Below, piece after piece: positions 1 to 8,482 of a stretch of 64,000 bases of DNA; positions within the stretch are counted from its first letter, which is position 1; every line of letters begins with the position of its first letter. The notes under the pieces are model-generated. The model was not told where the DNA came from, did not search any database, and saw only the letters and a list, made by a program, of their open reading frames with translations. A program made the translations under genes and the position numbers. This DNA comes from CAUYXJ01 sp963577065 (lineage in GTDB: Bacteria; Chloroflexota; Dehalococcoidia; Tepidiformales; Tepidiformaceae): NCBI GenBank assembly GCA_963577065.1, contig CAUYXJ010000002.1, forward strand, positions 1 through 64,000, given 5' to 3'.

Positions 1-1
1 G

Positions 2-1231
2 GTCGACGCGGGCTCCGTCTGGCTGCTCCACTCGATCATGTCCGACTGTCGAGCGCGCTTCATCATCTGGGGCTGTGGCGGCAGCAACGATGACCGCCGC
101 CTCGATGTCTTCGTCGACGGCACGAGGATTCCGATGGGCGTGAAGACGGGTACGCAGCAAGGCCCGCTGAGCGCCGCCGACACGCTCGAGACGTGGATGA
201 CCGGCTACACCCGCTACGCGGCCAGCGCAGTCTGGATTGGGAACGCCACGAACGAGCTCGTGATCGACGGGCCCAGCGGGGGCTTCGCCGCCGCGAACAC
301 CACGCTCTGGCTCTTCAAGAACTGGATGGCCGAATACCACGACTACCTTCGCCGCCAGGGTCTCGTCGAGAGCTTTGATGATTTTGGCGTGCTCCAGCCG
401 GACAATGTCGCGCTGGTCCCCTTCAAGACGCCCGCCACCTCGACCATCGACCGCAGCCTCGAGGGCGGCTGCGACCAGACGGTCGTCGGCTGGATCCGCA
501 CGGACGTTTCCTACGAGGACCCCTGCGAGACCGCCGTGATCGATACCCGCAACGGGCTCCTCGCGACGGCCGAGACCCCGGCGGAGTTCAGCGAGGAGCG
601 AGAGTTCGTGAGGCTGCCGGCGTGGCGGCCCGAGCTCGCGATTAGGCTGGTAGAGGAGCCGCCTGACGGCCTCGATGTCTTCATCCCGATCGTTCCCGAG
701 GACGAGAGCGGCGGCGCGCTCGCAGTCGAGATCACGGCACCCGGCTCCAGTGCCATGATTTCGGAGGACACGGACGTGGTGGGCAGCGTAAACGTCAATC
801 GCCTCGACACTTGGCAGCTCGAGATCGGCTCCGGTGCCAGTCCCGGCGACGACGATTGGATCCTTTTGGGCTCAGGCGAGGAGAACGTCACGGGCGAAGT
901 GCTCGGGCGCATCATTCGCGGCGACTTCGAGGAAGGCGTGTATACCATCCGTCTGACGGCCGATGGCAAGGTCACGAAGGACCTGGAAACGAAGATCACC
1001 TTCAACATCACCGACGAGCCCGAAGGGACGCCAACGCCAACGCCGACCAGCATCCCCGATCCGGGCCCAGGCCTGCCCCAGCCCCGGCCTCCAACACCAC
1101 CCTCGCCTCCGACCCCCGGCCAATCCACCCCAGCCCCCGAGGCGACATCGACACCGGTGCCAACCTCAGCTCCGCCGGGGCAGGCCCCAGCTCCGCCGAC
1201 GCCAACCCCAACTCCGCCTCCTGAAGACTAG
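2..1231 (+). CDS. Class A penicillin-binding protein, C-terminal part (5' end outside window)
   Basis: The frame is open from base 2 with no start, so the gene begins left of the window. It matches the end of a bifunctional glycosyltransferase/transpeptidase that builds peptidoglycan outside the membrane. The transpeptidase KTGT box is at 143-154. It is followed at family spacing by WMTGYT, AVWIGN and a Trp/Phe-rich segment ending in a Tyr-His pair. The SxxK serine and SxN box would lie upstream. A beta-rich region follows to about base 1020. The last ~65 residues are almost only Pro, Thr, Ser and Ala, a likely wall-spanning tail. The gene is convergent with the formyltransferase to its right. 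The family call is firm; whether the glycosyltransferase half is present cannot be seen. Confidence 0.8.
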   Translation, partial: VDAGSVWLLHSIMSDCRARFIIWGCGGSNDDRRLDVFVDGTRIPMGVKTGTQQGPLSAADTLETWMTGYTRYAASAVWIGNATNELVIDGPSGGFAAANTTLWLFKNWMAEYHDYLRRQGLVESFDDFGVLQPDNVALVPFKTPATSTIDRSLEGGCDQTVVGWIRTDVSYEDPCETAVIDTRNGLLATAETPAEFSEEREFVRLPAWRPELAIRLVEEPPDGLDVFIPIVPEDESGGALAVEITAPGSSAMISEDTDVVGSVNVNRLDTWQLEIGSGASPGDDDWILLGSGEENVTGEVLGRIIRGDFEEGVYTIRLTADGKVTKDLETKITFNITDEPEGTPTPTPTSIPDPGPGLPQPRPPTPPSPPTPGQSTPAPEATSTPVPTSAPPGQAPAPPTPTPTPPPED

Positions 1232-1260
1232 GAGTAGGTTGGGCGCAGCCCCAGGGCGAG

Positions 1261-1302
1261 ACCCACCCACCCCGACCCGCCCACCCCGACCCACCCACCC
1301 CG
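1261..1302. repeat. 14-bp tandem repeat, 3 copies
   Basis: Three adjacent copies of ACCCACCCACCCCG start at 1261, 1275 and 1289; the middle one has one A-to-G change. The array lies between two convergent genes, 30 bp after the penicillin-binding protein stop. Its period is twice seven, as in other arrays in this window. Confidence 0.85.
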
Positions 1303-1314
1303 CGCTGGCTGTGG

Positions 1315-2232
1315 CTAGCGGAGGCGTGCGCCTTCCTGCAGCCCCGTCTCTGCCGCCCATTCCCCAGCCCCGACCTTGCGCGTGCCTGGGGGCTGGACCC
1401 GCAGTACGCGCAGCGCGCCGCCGTTGAGGCGGACGTCGAAGCCCTCGTCATCCACGCGCAGGACCCGCCCCGCCATTCCCGGCTCCTCGTCCAGCGAGAG
1501 GCGGCAATCGAAAACGCCGAGCCGCTCGCCCTTGCGCGTGGTCCAGGCGCCCGGCTGGGGGTTGCAGCCCCGGATGAGGTCGTAGACGCGCTGCGCCGGC
1601 TCGTGCCAGCGGATCTGCGCGTGCTCGTCGCGGCAGGGCGGCTCATAGGTCGAGCGGGCATGGTCCTGGTCGATCCGGGGCGCCTCGCTCGCCTGAACCA
1701 GAGCGACCGCCTCGGACACCGCCTCGACGCCCATGGGGAAGAGTTTCTGGAAGTAGAGCGAGCCCATGGTGTCGTCCGCCTCGATGGGGCAGGTCTTCTG
1801 CAGGAGCAGGGGTCCGGTGTCGACGCCTTCATCGGGCCAGAAAATCGTGAGGCCGGTCTCGTTCTTTCCGAAGATGATCGGCCAGTTCATCGCGGCCGAG
1901 CCGCGGTGCAGGGGGAGCAGGCTCGGGTGGTACTGGATCGTGCCGCCGGCGGGCGCAGTCAGCGCTTCGTCCGGGAGGATTTCGGTCACGAAGGCCATGA
2001 CGCCCAGCTCGGCGCCAGCGGCCTTCCAGGCTTCCAGGCCCTCGTCGGCTTTGAGCGCGGCAGTGTCGATGGGCGAGAGCCCCGTCTCCGTCGCCGCCAC
2101 CCAAAGGGCGTCCGGCCGGCCGCCTTCCTGCGGCTCGGGGGCCGAGGCCGCCACGACCTCCACGCCATCCTCCAGGAGCCGCTTCAGCACCGCCTCCCCG
2201 AACGCGGCCTGACCGATGATCGAGACGCGCAT
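1315..2232 (-). CDS. Formyltransferase-family protein (10-formyl-THF hydrolase/Fmt-like)
   Basis: A 305-residue protein using or hydrolysing 10-formyltetrahydrofolate. The N-terminal Rossmann-type half starts MRVSIIGQAAFG. The catalytic region holds HPSLLPLHRG (about residues 101-110), then NWPIIFG and an IFWPDEGVDTGPLLLQK stretch that resembles the hydrolase domain of 10-formylTHF dehydrogenase more than a standard methionyl-tRNA formyltransferase. A C-terminal OB-like domain follows. The ATG at 2232 is preceded by AGGAGGAA at good spacing; an earlier in-frame ATG at 2322 lacks this. Met-tRNA formylation is the alternative function. Confidence 0.75.
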   Translation of the reverse strand: MRVSIIGQAAFGEAVLKRLLEDGVEVVAASAPEPQEGGRPDALWVAATETGLSPIDTAALKADEGLEAWKAAGAELGVMAFVTEILPDEALTAPAGGTIQYHPSLLPLHRGSAAMNWPIIFGKNETGLTIFWPDEGVDTGPLLLQKTCPIEADDTMGSLYFQKLFPMGVEAVSEAVALVQASEAPRIDQDHARSTYEPPCRDEHAQIRWHEPAQRVYDLIRGCNPQPGAWTTRKGERLGVFDCRLSLDEEPGMAGRVLRVDDEGFDVRLNGGALRVLRVQPPGTRKVGAGEWAAETGLQEGARLR

Positions 2233-2365
2233 GGTTCCTCCTCGCGCTTGGGAATCCGGCGGGGCGGAGCGTACACCAGAGCGCGCTCGTCGCGAGCGTG
2301 TAGCGGCGCCACGGGCGTACACTCAGAAGGCGATGGTGCTACGACCATCTCCCGAAGGAGCCCCG

Positions 2366-2392
2366 CAGGGCGACGGCCAAGCCGTCGCCCTG
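2366..2392. other. Strong 12-bp hairpin
   Basis: A perfect inverted repeat (2366-2377 with 2381-2392, 3-nt loop) lies in the spacer between two divergent genes. No T-run follows on either strand, so it is not a classical intrinsic terminator. Confidence 0.6.
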
Positions 2393-2475
2393 GCGCGCGG
2401 GTAGCGGACTGCCGGCTCGGCCTCGGCCGGAGCCCGCCGCTTCCCTATTCGCCCCCTGCCGGAGGTTCCCGTTCT

Positions 2476-2952
2476 GTGGTCTGTGTTGAATCCGCTCGCC
2501 TCACCGATGCTGATGCCATCTTCGCCCTCGTCGATCTCTGGGCGCGCCGGGGAGAGATGCTCGAACGACCGCTCGCCGAGATCCATGAGGCGATCCGGGA
2601 CTTCAAGGTCGCCCGCGCCGATGCGGAAGTCGTCGGCTGTGGCTCGCTCCACATCATGGGCCCGGACCTGGCCGAGGTACGTTCACTGGCCGTGGGCGAG
2701 GATCAGCAGGGCCAGGGCGTGGGTGCGGCCCTCGTCGACGCCTGCGTCGACGAGGCGCGCGCGCTCGGCATCGAGCGCGTCTTCGCGCTGACCTACCGCC
2801 CCGGTTTCTTCGAGCGGCAGCGCTTCGTCGTCGCGAACGTGATGGACTTTCCCCAGAAGGTCTGGAACGAGTGCGTGCGCTGCCCGTTTTTCACGAACTG
2901 CCGCGAGATCGCCGTCGTGCGCGATCTCAGGGCGGAGGGTGGCACCGGCTAG
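2476..2952 (+). CDS. argA: Short-form N-acetylglutamate synthase-like GNAT acetyltransferase
   Basis: A 158-residue single-domain GNAT protein. The acetyl-CoA pyrophosphate loop reads QQGQGVG, after the beta-strand AEVRSLAV. The C-terminal signature KVWNECVRCPFF with a further Cys is typical of the short N-acetylglutamate synthases of anaerobes and Chloroflexota, which acetylate glutamate in arginine synthesis. The GTG at 2476 is chosen because GGAGG lies 10 bp upstream; the frame stays open far to the left but that part is antisense to the formyltransferase. Stand-alone gene; the arg assignment is by family resemblance. Confidence 0.7.
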   Translation: MVCVESARLTDADAIFALVDLWARRGEMLERPLAEIHEAIRDFKVARADAEVVGCGSLHIMGPDLAEVRSLAVGEDQQGQGVGAALVDACVDEARALGIERVFALTYRPGFFERQRFVVANVMDFPQKVWNECVRCPFFTNCREIAVVRDLRAEGGTG

Positions 2953-2987
2953 CGGAGACTCCGCCGCTCGCCGGGCCGCCCAGGGAA

Positions 2988-3521
2988 TCAGCTGGCGGGA
3001 AGAAGCGACTCGACGGCAGCCCGCGGCAGGAGGTCGGCGTTCACGCCGGTCCCCGTGGCCGCCGATACGACGATCTCGATCGGTGCTTCACCGACCGGCA
3101 GCCGCCCGAGGATCTCGGTCAGTTCGTCGGCCATCGCCGTGGCACGGGCGCCGGCCGCTCCCTGCAGCACCAATCCGTAGCTGGCGTTCGAGAGGCGACC
3201 GAGGAGGTCGGTCGAGCGCACGACCCCGAGGGCCTGTCGCCCGACGGCATCGACGACATGCGCGGGTGTGCGCCAGTCGTGCGGCTCGAGGTCGGCGAGG
3301 CCATGGATGGTGATTGTGATGAACGAGAGCGGGCCCGCGGGGGCGAGCTGGCCCAGGAGGGTCAGCCGCGCGAGGAGCTCGTCTTCGCTCGCGAGGCGGC
3401 GCGCCGGCTGGCCACGGCGCTGCCGCGGAGCGCCGTCGGCCCGCCCGAGGGGCGAGAGCCGCGGCGCCGTTCCGTCGGCGGTCGGCAGGAGCGTGACGTT
3501 GGAGCCCTCTAGTGTCGGCAT
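2988..3521 (-). CDS. Degenerate GGDEF-like domain protein
   Basis: A 177-residue protein. The C-terminal ~130 residues follow the diguanylate cyclase fold pattern: a strand LSFITITIHGL, a helix, then DLLGRLSNASYGLVLQG where GGDEF proteins have D-x-x-G-R-x-G-G-D-E-F-x-x-x-L, and a late strand IEIVVSAATG like the family VTVSIGVA. The GGDEF signature itself is gone, so catalysis is not expected; a nucleotide-binding or structural role is inference. The ATG at 3521 has AAGGAGG seven bases upstream and was chosen over an ATG 15 codons earlier. The N-terminal ~45 residues are Arg/Pro-rich and probably disordered. Confidence 0.5.
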   Translation of the reverse strand: MPTLEGSNVTLLPTADGTAPRLSPLGRADGAPRQRRGQPARRLASEDELLARLTLLGQLAPAGPLSFITITIHGLADLEPHDWRTPAHVVDAVGRQALGVVRSTDLLGRLSNASYGLVLQGAAGARATAMADELTEILGRLPVGEAPIEIVVSAATGTGVNADLLPRAAVESLLPAS

Positions 3522-3634
3522 CGATCGCCTCCTTGGCGATGTGCCGGTGAGTATGCGCGGTGGCACGGAAAGGCTGGATTAGCGGAAACCCTGATTCCTG
3601 ACCTGGCCTTTCCGAAGTTTCGGGCGGGTCGCAG

Positions 3635-4411
3635 CTACCGGTCCGTGGCGCGATAGACCGCGCTGCCGCCGCCGCGCAGGAAACTGATCGTCAGCCGGTC
3701 GCCGTCGAGCTTGGCTTGGCCGGTAAATCCCGGCAGCCGATCGCCCTCAGCCGGGAGGCAGGTATCACGCGCACGCCCCGAGGGCGTGCGGATGAATGCT
3801 CCCTCAACGGACCATTCGCCGGTGATGGAACGGCAGCCGGACGCGGCGGAGAACGTGCCGTCGCTCCGGAAGAGGAGCGTGGGCGAGTCGCCTTCGGGCG
3901 TCCGGATAAACCCGTCCTCGCCGATCTCGGCCTCCAGAGTCCAGGTCGTATCGATCAATTCGGCGCGCGAGATCGGGGGCAGCCACGCAAAGTGCAGCTC
4001 GATGTCCGGCGGGCCACTGAGGACCAGCTCACGCCCCCTCAGTTCGAATCGGTCGACCCGTGGGAGCGCCTCGCGGAACGCCTGCTCAGACTGGATCACC
4101 GCAGCCTCGCAGCCGATGAGCGTGCGGTACAGGTCGCTGATTTCGATCGAACTCCCGACGATGCGAGCGATGCCCCCGTACTGGTTGCAGGCAGCAACGC
4201 CTCGAACGGCGTCGTCGGTGAACTCGGAGTCACTGGTTGGCGCTCGTACGCCAAACGTGATCGTGAGCGGCTAGCCGGGCACCACCGGCACGCCCGCGGT
4301 GAGTTGCCAGCTCCCCTCCGTGATCGCCTGCGGACGCCGCTCAGTGCCACCGCACGCCAGTGCGCCGAGCAGCCCCAGGAGCACTGCCGCCATGGCCAAG
4401 CGCTCCGCCAT
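3635..4411 (-). pseudogene. Two-META-domain lipoprotein, interrupted by an in-frame TAG
   Basis: Reading from the ATG at 4411 gives a signal peptide ending in LLGALAC (lipobox-like, Cys20), then EGSWQLTAGVP, the start of a META/HslJ domain. Codon 47 (4271-4273) is TAG. The same frame continues without further stops through ITFG, ACNQYGGIARI and IGCEAAVIQSEQAF, completing the first META domain, and then a second one (DTTWTLE, FRSDGTFSAASGCRS) to 3635. The TAG could come from one C-to-T change in CAG. TAG ends many genes here, so general stop reassignment is unlikely. The ATG lies 9 bp after the TPP-enzyme stop, so the two were probably co-transcribed. META proteins are periplasmic or surface proteins linked to stress and motility; the role here is unknown. 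Confidence 0.7.
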
Positions 4412-4420
4412 TGGCGCAGC

Positions 4421-6040
4421 CTAGAACTTCGAGATTTCGATCTCCTTTTCGGTGAGGAACTCGAGCAGCACCGGTGTCCCTTCCTGGGTCTTCGCGATGC
4501 CGCGCTTGAGCGCTGGCACGATCTCGGCAGGGTCGCTAACGCGCTCGCCGTAGGCGCCGAACGCCTTCGCCATATCGGCATAGTTCCCGCTGATGTCGGT
4601 GCTGCGGTACTTCTCCGTGGCCGCCTGCATGATCGGCAGCTCGATCGCCATCGAGAAGTTATTGAAGAGAATCGAGAGGATGGGGATGCGTTCGCGCACG
4701 GTCGTCTCGAAGTCCATCCCGGTGAAGCCGATCGCGGCGTCGCCCCAGACGTTGATGCAGAGTTTCTCCGGCCGCGCCAGCTTCGCGCCCATGGCGTAGC
4801 CGAGGCCTGTGCCCAGCTGGGTCGTCTTCCCCCAGCCGATGTAGCTCATCGGCACGTGGCTCTCCCAGAAGGGCGAGAGCTGGTCGCGCGGGCTGCCTGC
4901 GTCGTGCGTGATGATCGTGTTGTCGACATCGACTGTCTGGAGCAGGTCCCAGATGACGCGATACGGCGAGATCGGCGACTCCTCCGAGGTCAACTTCGGC
5001 ATCCACTGCGAGAGCCACTCCTGCTTCATGCTCGCGATCCGGGCCGGAGCGCTGTTCGTGCGCGGCGTTGCTCCTTGGAGCTCTGCGAGGAGCGCCTGCA
5101 GCGTCAGCCTCGCATCGCCCACGAGCTGATGTTGCGAAGCTTGGTCTTTGTTCAGGTCGGCGGGATCGAGCGTGGCGTGGATGATCGTCTTCCCCGGCGG
5201 CATGGCGATCCCGAAACCGGTGGCGGCAAAGCTGCAGCCGATGCCGAAGATCACGTCCGCGTCCTGGAGGAACTGGTACACGGTCTTAGGCACCGCCCGG
5301 CCCCCCGACCCGAGCGCGAGGGGATGGTTCTCGGGGAAAGCGCTCTTACCCTGCAGGCTCGTCGTCACCGGGATCTGGAGCAGCTCCGCCAGCTCGAGGA
5401 GCTCGTCCCAGGCCTTTGCGTAGTGCACGCCCTGGCCCGCGTAGATCACGGGGTTATCGGCGTTGCGGAGGACCGCCGCCACTTCGCGTACGCCCGCAGG
5501 GTCAGGCGCTGAGCGGACAACCGGGGCGGGCGCGTAGACGAAGTCGTCCGGGATCTCCTCCTGGAAGACGTCGCCGGGGATCTCGATGAGGACGGGCCGC
5601 GGGCGACCGTTCCGCACCTGCGTGAAGGCGCGGCGCATCACCTCGGGGACGGTCGAGCCCAGCGTCACCTGCTCCGTCCATTTCGTGACGTGCTGGAAGT
5701 TCAGGAACGAGTTGAAGTTGGGCGCTTGGTTCGTGAGGCGGCGGGCGTAGCCGCCGGGCAGCACGAGGATGGGCACGGAATCGCCGTAGGCCTGGGCGAC
5801 GCCGCCGAAGGCGTTCTCCGCGCCGGGCCCGTGCTGCATGGCGAACACGCCGATGCGGTCGCCCGAGTTCACGCGGCTGAAGGCATCGGCCATGTGCAGG
5901 CCGGTCCGCTCCTGACGCACGATGATCGTGCGAATGTCGGCCCGGGCGGCGGCTTCGATGATCGGATTCACGGGGTAGGCGACGAGGAACTCAACGCCCT
6001 CGCGTTTCAGGATCTCGGCTACGGCATCGGCAACCTTCAC
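4421..6040 (-). CDS. Thiamine-diphosphate-dependent enzyme, IlvB-like
   Basis: A 539-residue member of the acetolactate synthase/pyruvate decarboxylase superfamily. Order: N-terminal Pyr domain with the catalytic Glu in RQERTGLHMADA (about residues 42-53), a central FAD/NAD-like domain, and a C-terminal PP domain with the ThDP motif WGDAAIGFTGMDFE...NN (GD at about 445, NN about 26 later). The GTG at 6040 has AAGGGGGG upstream. No small regulatory subunit gene is adjacent, which argues against a true acetolactate synthase. Substrate unknown; oxalyl-CoA or sulfoacetaldehyde-type enzymes are other options. The next gene downstream is the interrupted META lipoprotein. Confidence 0.75.
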   Translation of the reverse strand: MKVADAVAEILKREGVEFLVAYPVNPIIEAAARADIRTIIVRQERTGLHMADAFSRVNSGDRIGVFAMQHGPGAENAFGGVAQAYGDSVPILVLPGGYARRLTNQAPNFNSFLNFQHVTKWTEQVTLGSTVPEVMRRAFTQVRNGRPRPVLIEIPGDVFQEEIPDDFVYAPAPVVRSAPDPAGVREVAAVLRNADNPVIYAGQGVHYAKAWDELLELAELLQIPVTTSLQGKSAFPENHPLALGSGGRAVPKTVYQFLQDADVIFGIGCSFAATGFGIAMPPGKTIIHATLDPADLNKDQASQHQLVGDARLTLQALLAELQGATPRTNSAPARIASMKQEWLSQWMPKLTSEESPISPYRVIWDLLQTVDVDNTIITHDAGSPRDQLSPFWESHVPMSYIGWGKTTQLGTGLGYAMGAKLARPEKLCINVWGDAAIGFTGMDFETTVRERIPILSILFNNFSMAIELPIMQAATEKYRSTDISGNYADMAKAFGAYGERVSDPAEIVPALKRGIAKTQEGTPVLLEFLTEKEIEISKF

Positions 6041-6179
6041 GGCAGGCCCCCCTTGATGGGTATTCTCGGATCGGTATTCTCGATGAGGATTCGCCAGCCC
6101 TTGGACGCGGCCGCGTCAGTGTACGCGCCCCCTCGCCCCGCTTGCCGCTACCCAGGCCCGTCGCACACAATCGGGCGCG

Positions 6180-7064
6180 ATGCCCCTCCTCGCCGTGATC
6201 TCGGACTCTGCTGGCGCGGGCAAGACCGGTGTGGCCGCCGCTGTCGCGCGGCAGTTGGCCTACAGCGGCCGTCCGGTCTGGCTCGCCCGCGGCGAGTCCA
6301 CGGACACGGCCACGAGCGCCGCCGAGGACGCCCGCTGGTTCGCGACGCTCGACTTTGCGCCAGGGAGCGCCGCGACGCCCGTCGCGACGCGCGCCCTGCC
6401 CAAGGCCTCTGGGGATGAAATCATCGTCGCAGAGCTAGACGCGGCGGTGGCTGAGGCGGCGGCGACGGTTCTCGTCACGCGGGAGTTGCCCGCGGAAGAG
6501 CGGGTGGCCGAACTCGGTCCGGCCGCGATCGTCGCGCTCGACCTCGCGGCGTCCGTTCAGGCTGACGCTCCGGCCGCGATCGGTGGCGTTCCGCTCATCG
6601 TGATGGCGGAGGATCGCAGCCTCGCCGGGTTTAGCGTCTCCGAGGCGCAGGCGACCCTCCGCGCCGAGGTGCTCGTCGAAGGCGACGATCTCGACCCGAC
6701 TTGCGACCACCTCGTCATCGCCCCCATCGGATCGGACTCGGGTCAGCCGTACTTGAGCCGCTTCGAATCGAAGGCGGTGGTCGTGCGCTTCGACAAGACC
6801 GACCAGCACCTCGCCGCCCTTGCGACCGAGCCCGCCTGCCTCATCCTCACCGGTGGCCGGCACCCCAGCGAGTATCTTTTCGATGCCGCCTCAGCTCGGG
6901 GGGTGACGGTGATGCTCTCCCGTACCGACACGGAGAATACGGTCATTGCCCTGGAGGGCATCTTCGACCGCACCCGCTTCCATGGCGAACGTAAGCTGGA
7001 GCGTATGGCCGAGCTGCTTGCGGGGACCGCACTCGCGGAAACGCTCGCTGCGAAGCTCGGCTGA
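6180..7064 (+). CDS. P-loop (BioD/Pta-N-like) protein with DRTGG domain
   Basis: A 294-residue protein. The P-loop SDSAGAGKT is at about residues 8-16, with a dethiobiotin-synthetase-like fold after it. The C-terminal half (from about residue 175) has the DRTGG-domain pattern: a strand entering LSRFESKAVVV, ACLILTGG, then TDTENTVIALEG. The same pair of domains makes up the regulatory N-terminus of some phosphotransacetylases. The catalytic Pta domain is absent, so a sensor or regulatory role is likely. The gene is divergent from the TPP enzyme; no strong ribosome site is visible before the ATG. Confidence 0.65.
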   Translation: MPLLAVISDSAGAGKTGVAAAVARQLAYSGRPVWLARGESTDTATSAAEDARWFATLDFAPGSAATPVATRALPKASGDEIIVAELDAAVAEAAATVLVTRELPAEERVAELGPAAIVALDLAASVQADAPAAIGGVPLIVMAEDRSLAGFSVSEAQATLRAEVLVEGDDLDPTCDHLVIAPIGSDSGQPYLSRFESKAVVVRFDKTDQHLAALATEPACLILTGGRHPSEYLFDAASARGVTVMLSRTDTENTVIALEGIFDRTRFHGERKLERMAELLAGTALAETLAAKLG

Positions 7065-7140
7065 CGGCGCCAAAGCCCCCGTCTTACGACCTCGTCACCG
7101 GGCCGGGCACGACGCTGCGTGACGGGAGGCGAAGGAGCAG

Positions 7141-7800
7141 TTACTCGATGAGGCGCGCGCGTTCCGCTTGGCTGGGGGGCGCGTCCTGGCGCCGGACGCC
7201 GGGGTTCGGACGCTGCACGGGCGGCGGCAACGACCTCGCATTCGTGGCCCGTGCCGGGGTCGGCCGCGCTCGAGCGGGTGGCGGTGGCGCCGGCCCCGGG
7301 GCCACCGCTGCTGGCGGGCGGCCGCGCGGCACCCTCGCCGTGGGCGCTGCCCGTGGTGCCTTCTCCTGGGAGCAGTACGGGCACGTGACCCACCCGTAGT
7401 CCAGTGGCTTGGCACAGGCTTCGCACGGCTCTTTTAGGTCCGTGCGACAGGAGGGGCAGACCAGGTAGTCGTCGCGCACCCGCCGGCGGCAGTTCGGGCA
7501 GGCCTTCTGGTCTTCGAGATCCTGGAGGAGCGTTTCCTCTTCCAGGGAGCGCTCGTAGAGCTCGGTCAGCGTTTGCCGCGGCCGAAGGATCAGGTACACC
7601 CAGTGGCCCGGCAGGAAAAACACAAGCGCGAGCAGCACCGAGACCGTCTGCACGATGGGGTCGCGGGTGCGCTGGCGAATGTCGCGGTAGACCCAGAAGA
7701 TGAGCGCGACCCACAGCACCGACGCGTAGACCGCCAGGACCGTGACGATGAGCCGGATCGTCTCCTGCCACGAGCCGCCCGGCCAATCAACCAGGAACAT
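7141..7800 (-). CDS. Membrane protein with double zinc ribbon
   Basis: A 219-residue protein. Two hydrophobic segments (about residues 15-37 and 50-72) are followed by a coiled Glu/Leu stretch, then four CxxC knuckles in 50 residues (CPNC, CPSC, CEAC, CPYC) that form a double zinc ribbon. The last ~75 residues are Ala/Pro/Arg-rich and low in complexity. The ATG at 7800 follows GAGGAGG. A membrane-tethered zinc ribbon facing the cytoplasm is inferred. Function unknown. Confidence 0.7.
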   Translation of the reverse strand: MFLVDWPGGSWQETIRLIVTVLAVYASVLWVALIFWVYRDIRQRTRDPIVQTVSVLLALVFFLPGHWVYLILRPRQTLTELYERSLEEETLLQDLEDQKACPNCRRRVRDDYLVCPSCRTDLKEPCEACAKPLDYGWVTCPYCSQEKAPRAAPTARVPRGRPPAAVAPGPAPPPPARARPTPARATNARSLPPPVQRPNPGVRRQDAPPSQAERARLIE

Positions 7801-7860
7801 CGGGCCTCCTCGCCATCCCCACGCGGCGGGCCCGCCGCGTGGCGCTCGAGCCGCCGACGG

Positions 7861-8383
7861 CGCCTAGCGCGCCAGTCTCCTGAGAGTACAACATCGCTTG
7901 GTCAGTAGCGCCAGGGAACCGATCAGCTGTCTTAACGACGGTGGCGAAGGCCCCAAACCGCAGCAGATGGGCGCAGTGCTGCGAGCGAAGGCGAATCCCC
8001 CGGAAGGCGCCGCAGCAGTCGCGCGGCCCCGCAGGGAGGGCGGAAGCGCAGACCCGGTCCGAGGTCCCGGGGGCGCGGGGAGCCCCGAGAGGGCGAGCCC
8101 GCGGGCGCAGCCGTCCCGGGAAGGGGCGCAGCGGCCGCAGGCAGCGCCCCACCCGACGGCCCCAGGGAGCGCGCAGGCGCAGCGCCGGAGAGCGGGCAGC
8201 GGCAGGAGGCGGCCCACGCGACAGTCCCAGGGAGCGAGCGCGCAGGCGCAGCGCCCGGAGGGCGGGCAGCCGCAGCAGACGACCAGCGAGGCGATGAAGA
8301 TCAGCGGTAGGCGGGCACCGCGCCGAACGCCCCGAGCGCGCGAGCGCGGAGGCGCCGCGACCGGCAGGGCGCGAAGACGAAGC
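7861..8383. other. Gene-free, repeat-rich spacer upstream of pcrA
   Basis: No convincing gene. The plus strand is rich in A/G and C/A/G triplets, with many GCGCAG and GGAGGCG-like words. One ~40-bp segment centred near 8175 recurs imperfectly near 8240. Both strands have long open frames, but their translations are low-complexity Arg/Ala/Pro or Cys/Ala/Pro sequence, as expected from biased DNA. No RNase P, tmRNA or 6S core was recognised. Confidence 0.5.
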
Positions 8384-8467
8384 AGTCGAGTGGCGAGGCT
8401 ATCGAGTCGAGTGGCGAGGCTATCGAGTCGAGTGGCGAGGCTATCGAGACGAGCGGCGAGGCTATCA
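8384..8467. repeat. 21-bp tandem repeat, 4 copies, just before pcrA
   Basis: Four head-to-tail copies start at 8384, 8405, 8426 and 8447. The unit reads as three heptads, AGTCGAG, TGGCGAG and GCTATCG. Three copies are identical; the last has substitutions. The array ends 15 bp before the pcrA start and so lies in its leader. Confidence 0.95.
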
Positions 8468-8482
8468 AGGTAAGATCGAGCC

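Noticed and set aside
1603..2475. Long N-terminal extension of the N-acetylglutamate synthase frame
   Set aside because: It lies antisense to the formyltransferase and lacks any domain; the ribosome site at 2461 marks the true start.
7861..8380. RNase P RNA or other large RNA
   Set aside because: None of the conserved RNase P, tmRNA or 6S blocks was recognised on either strand.
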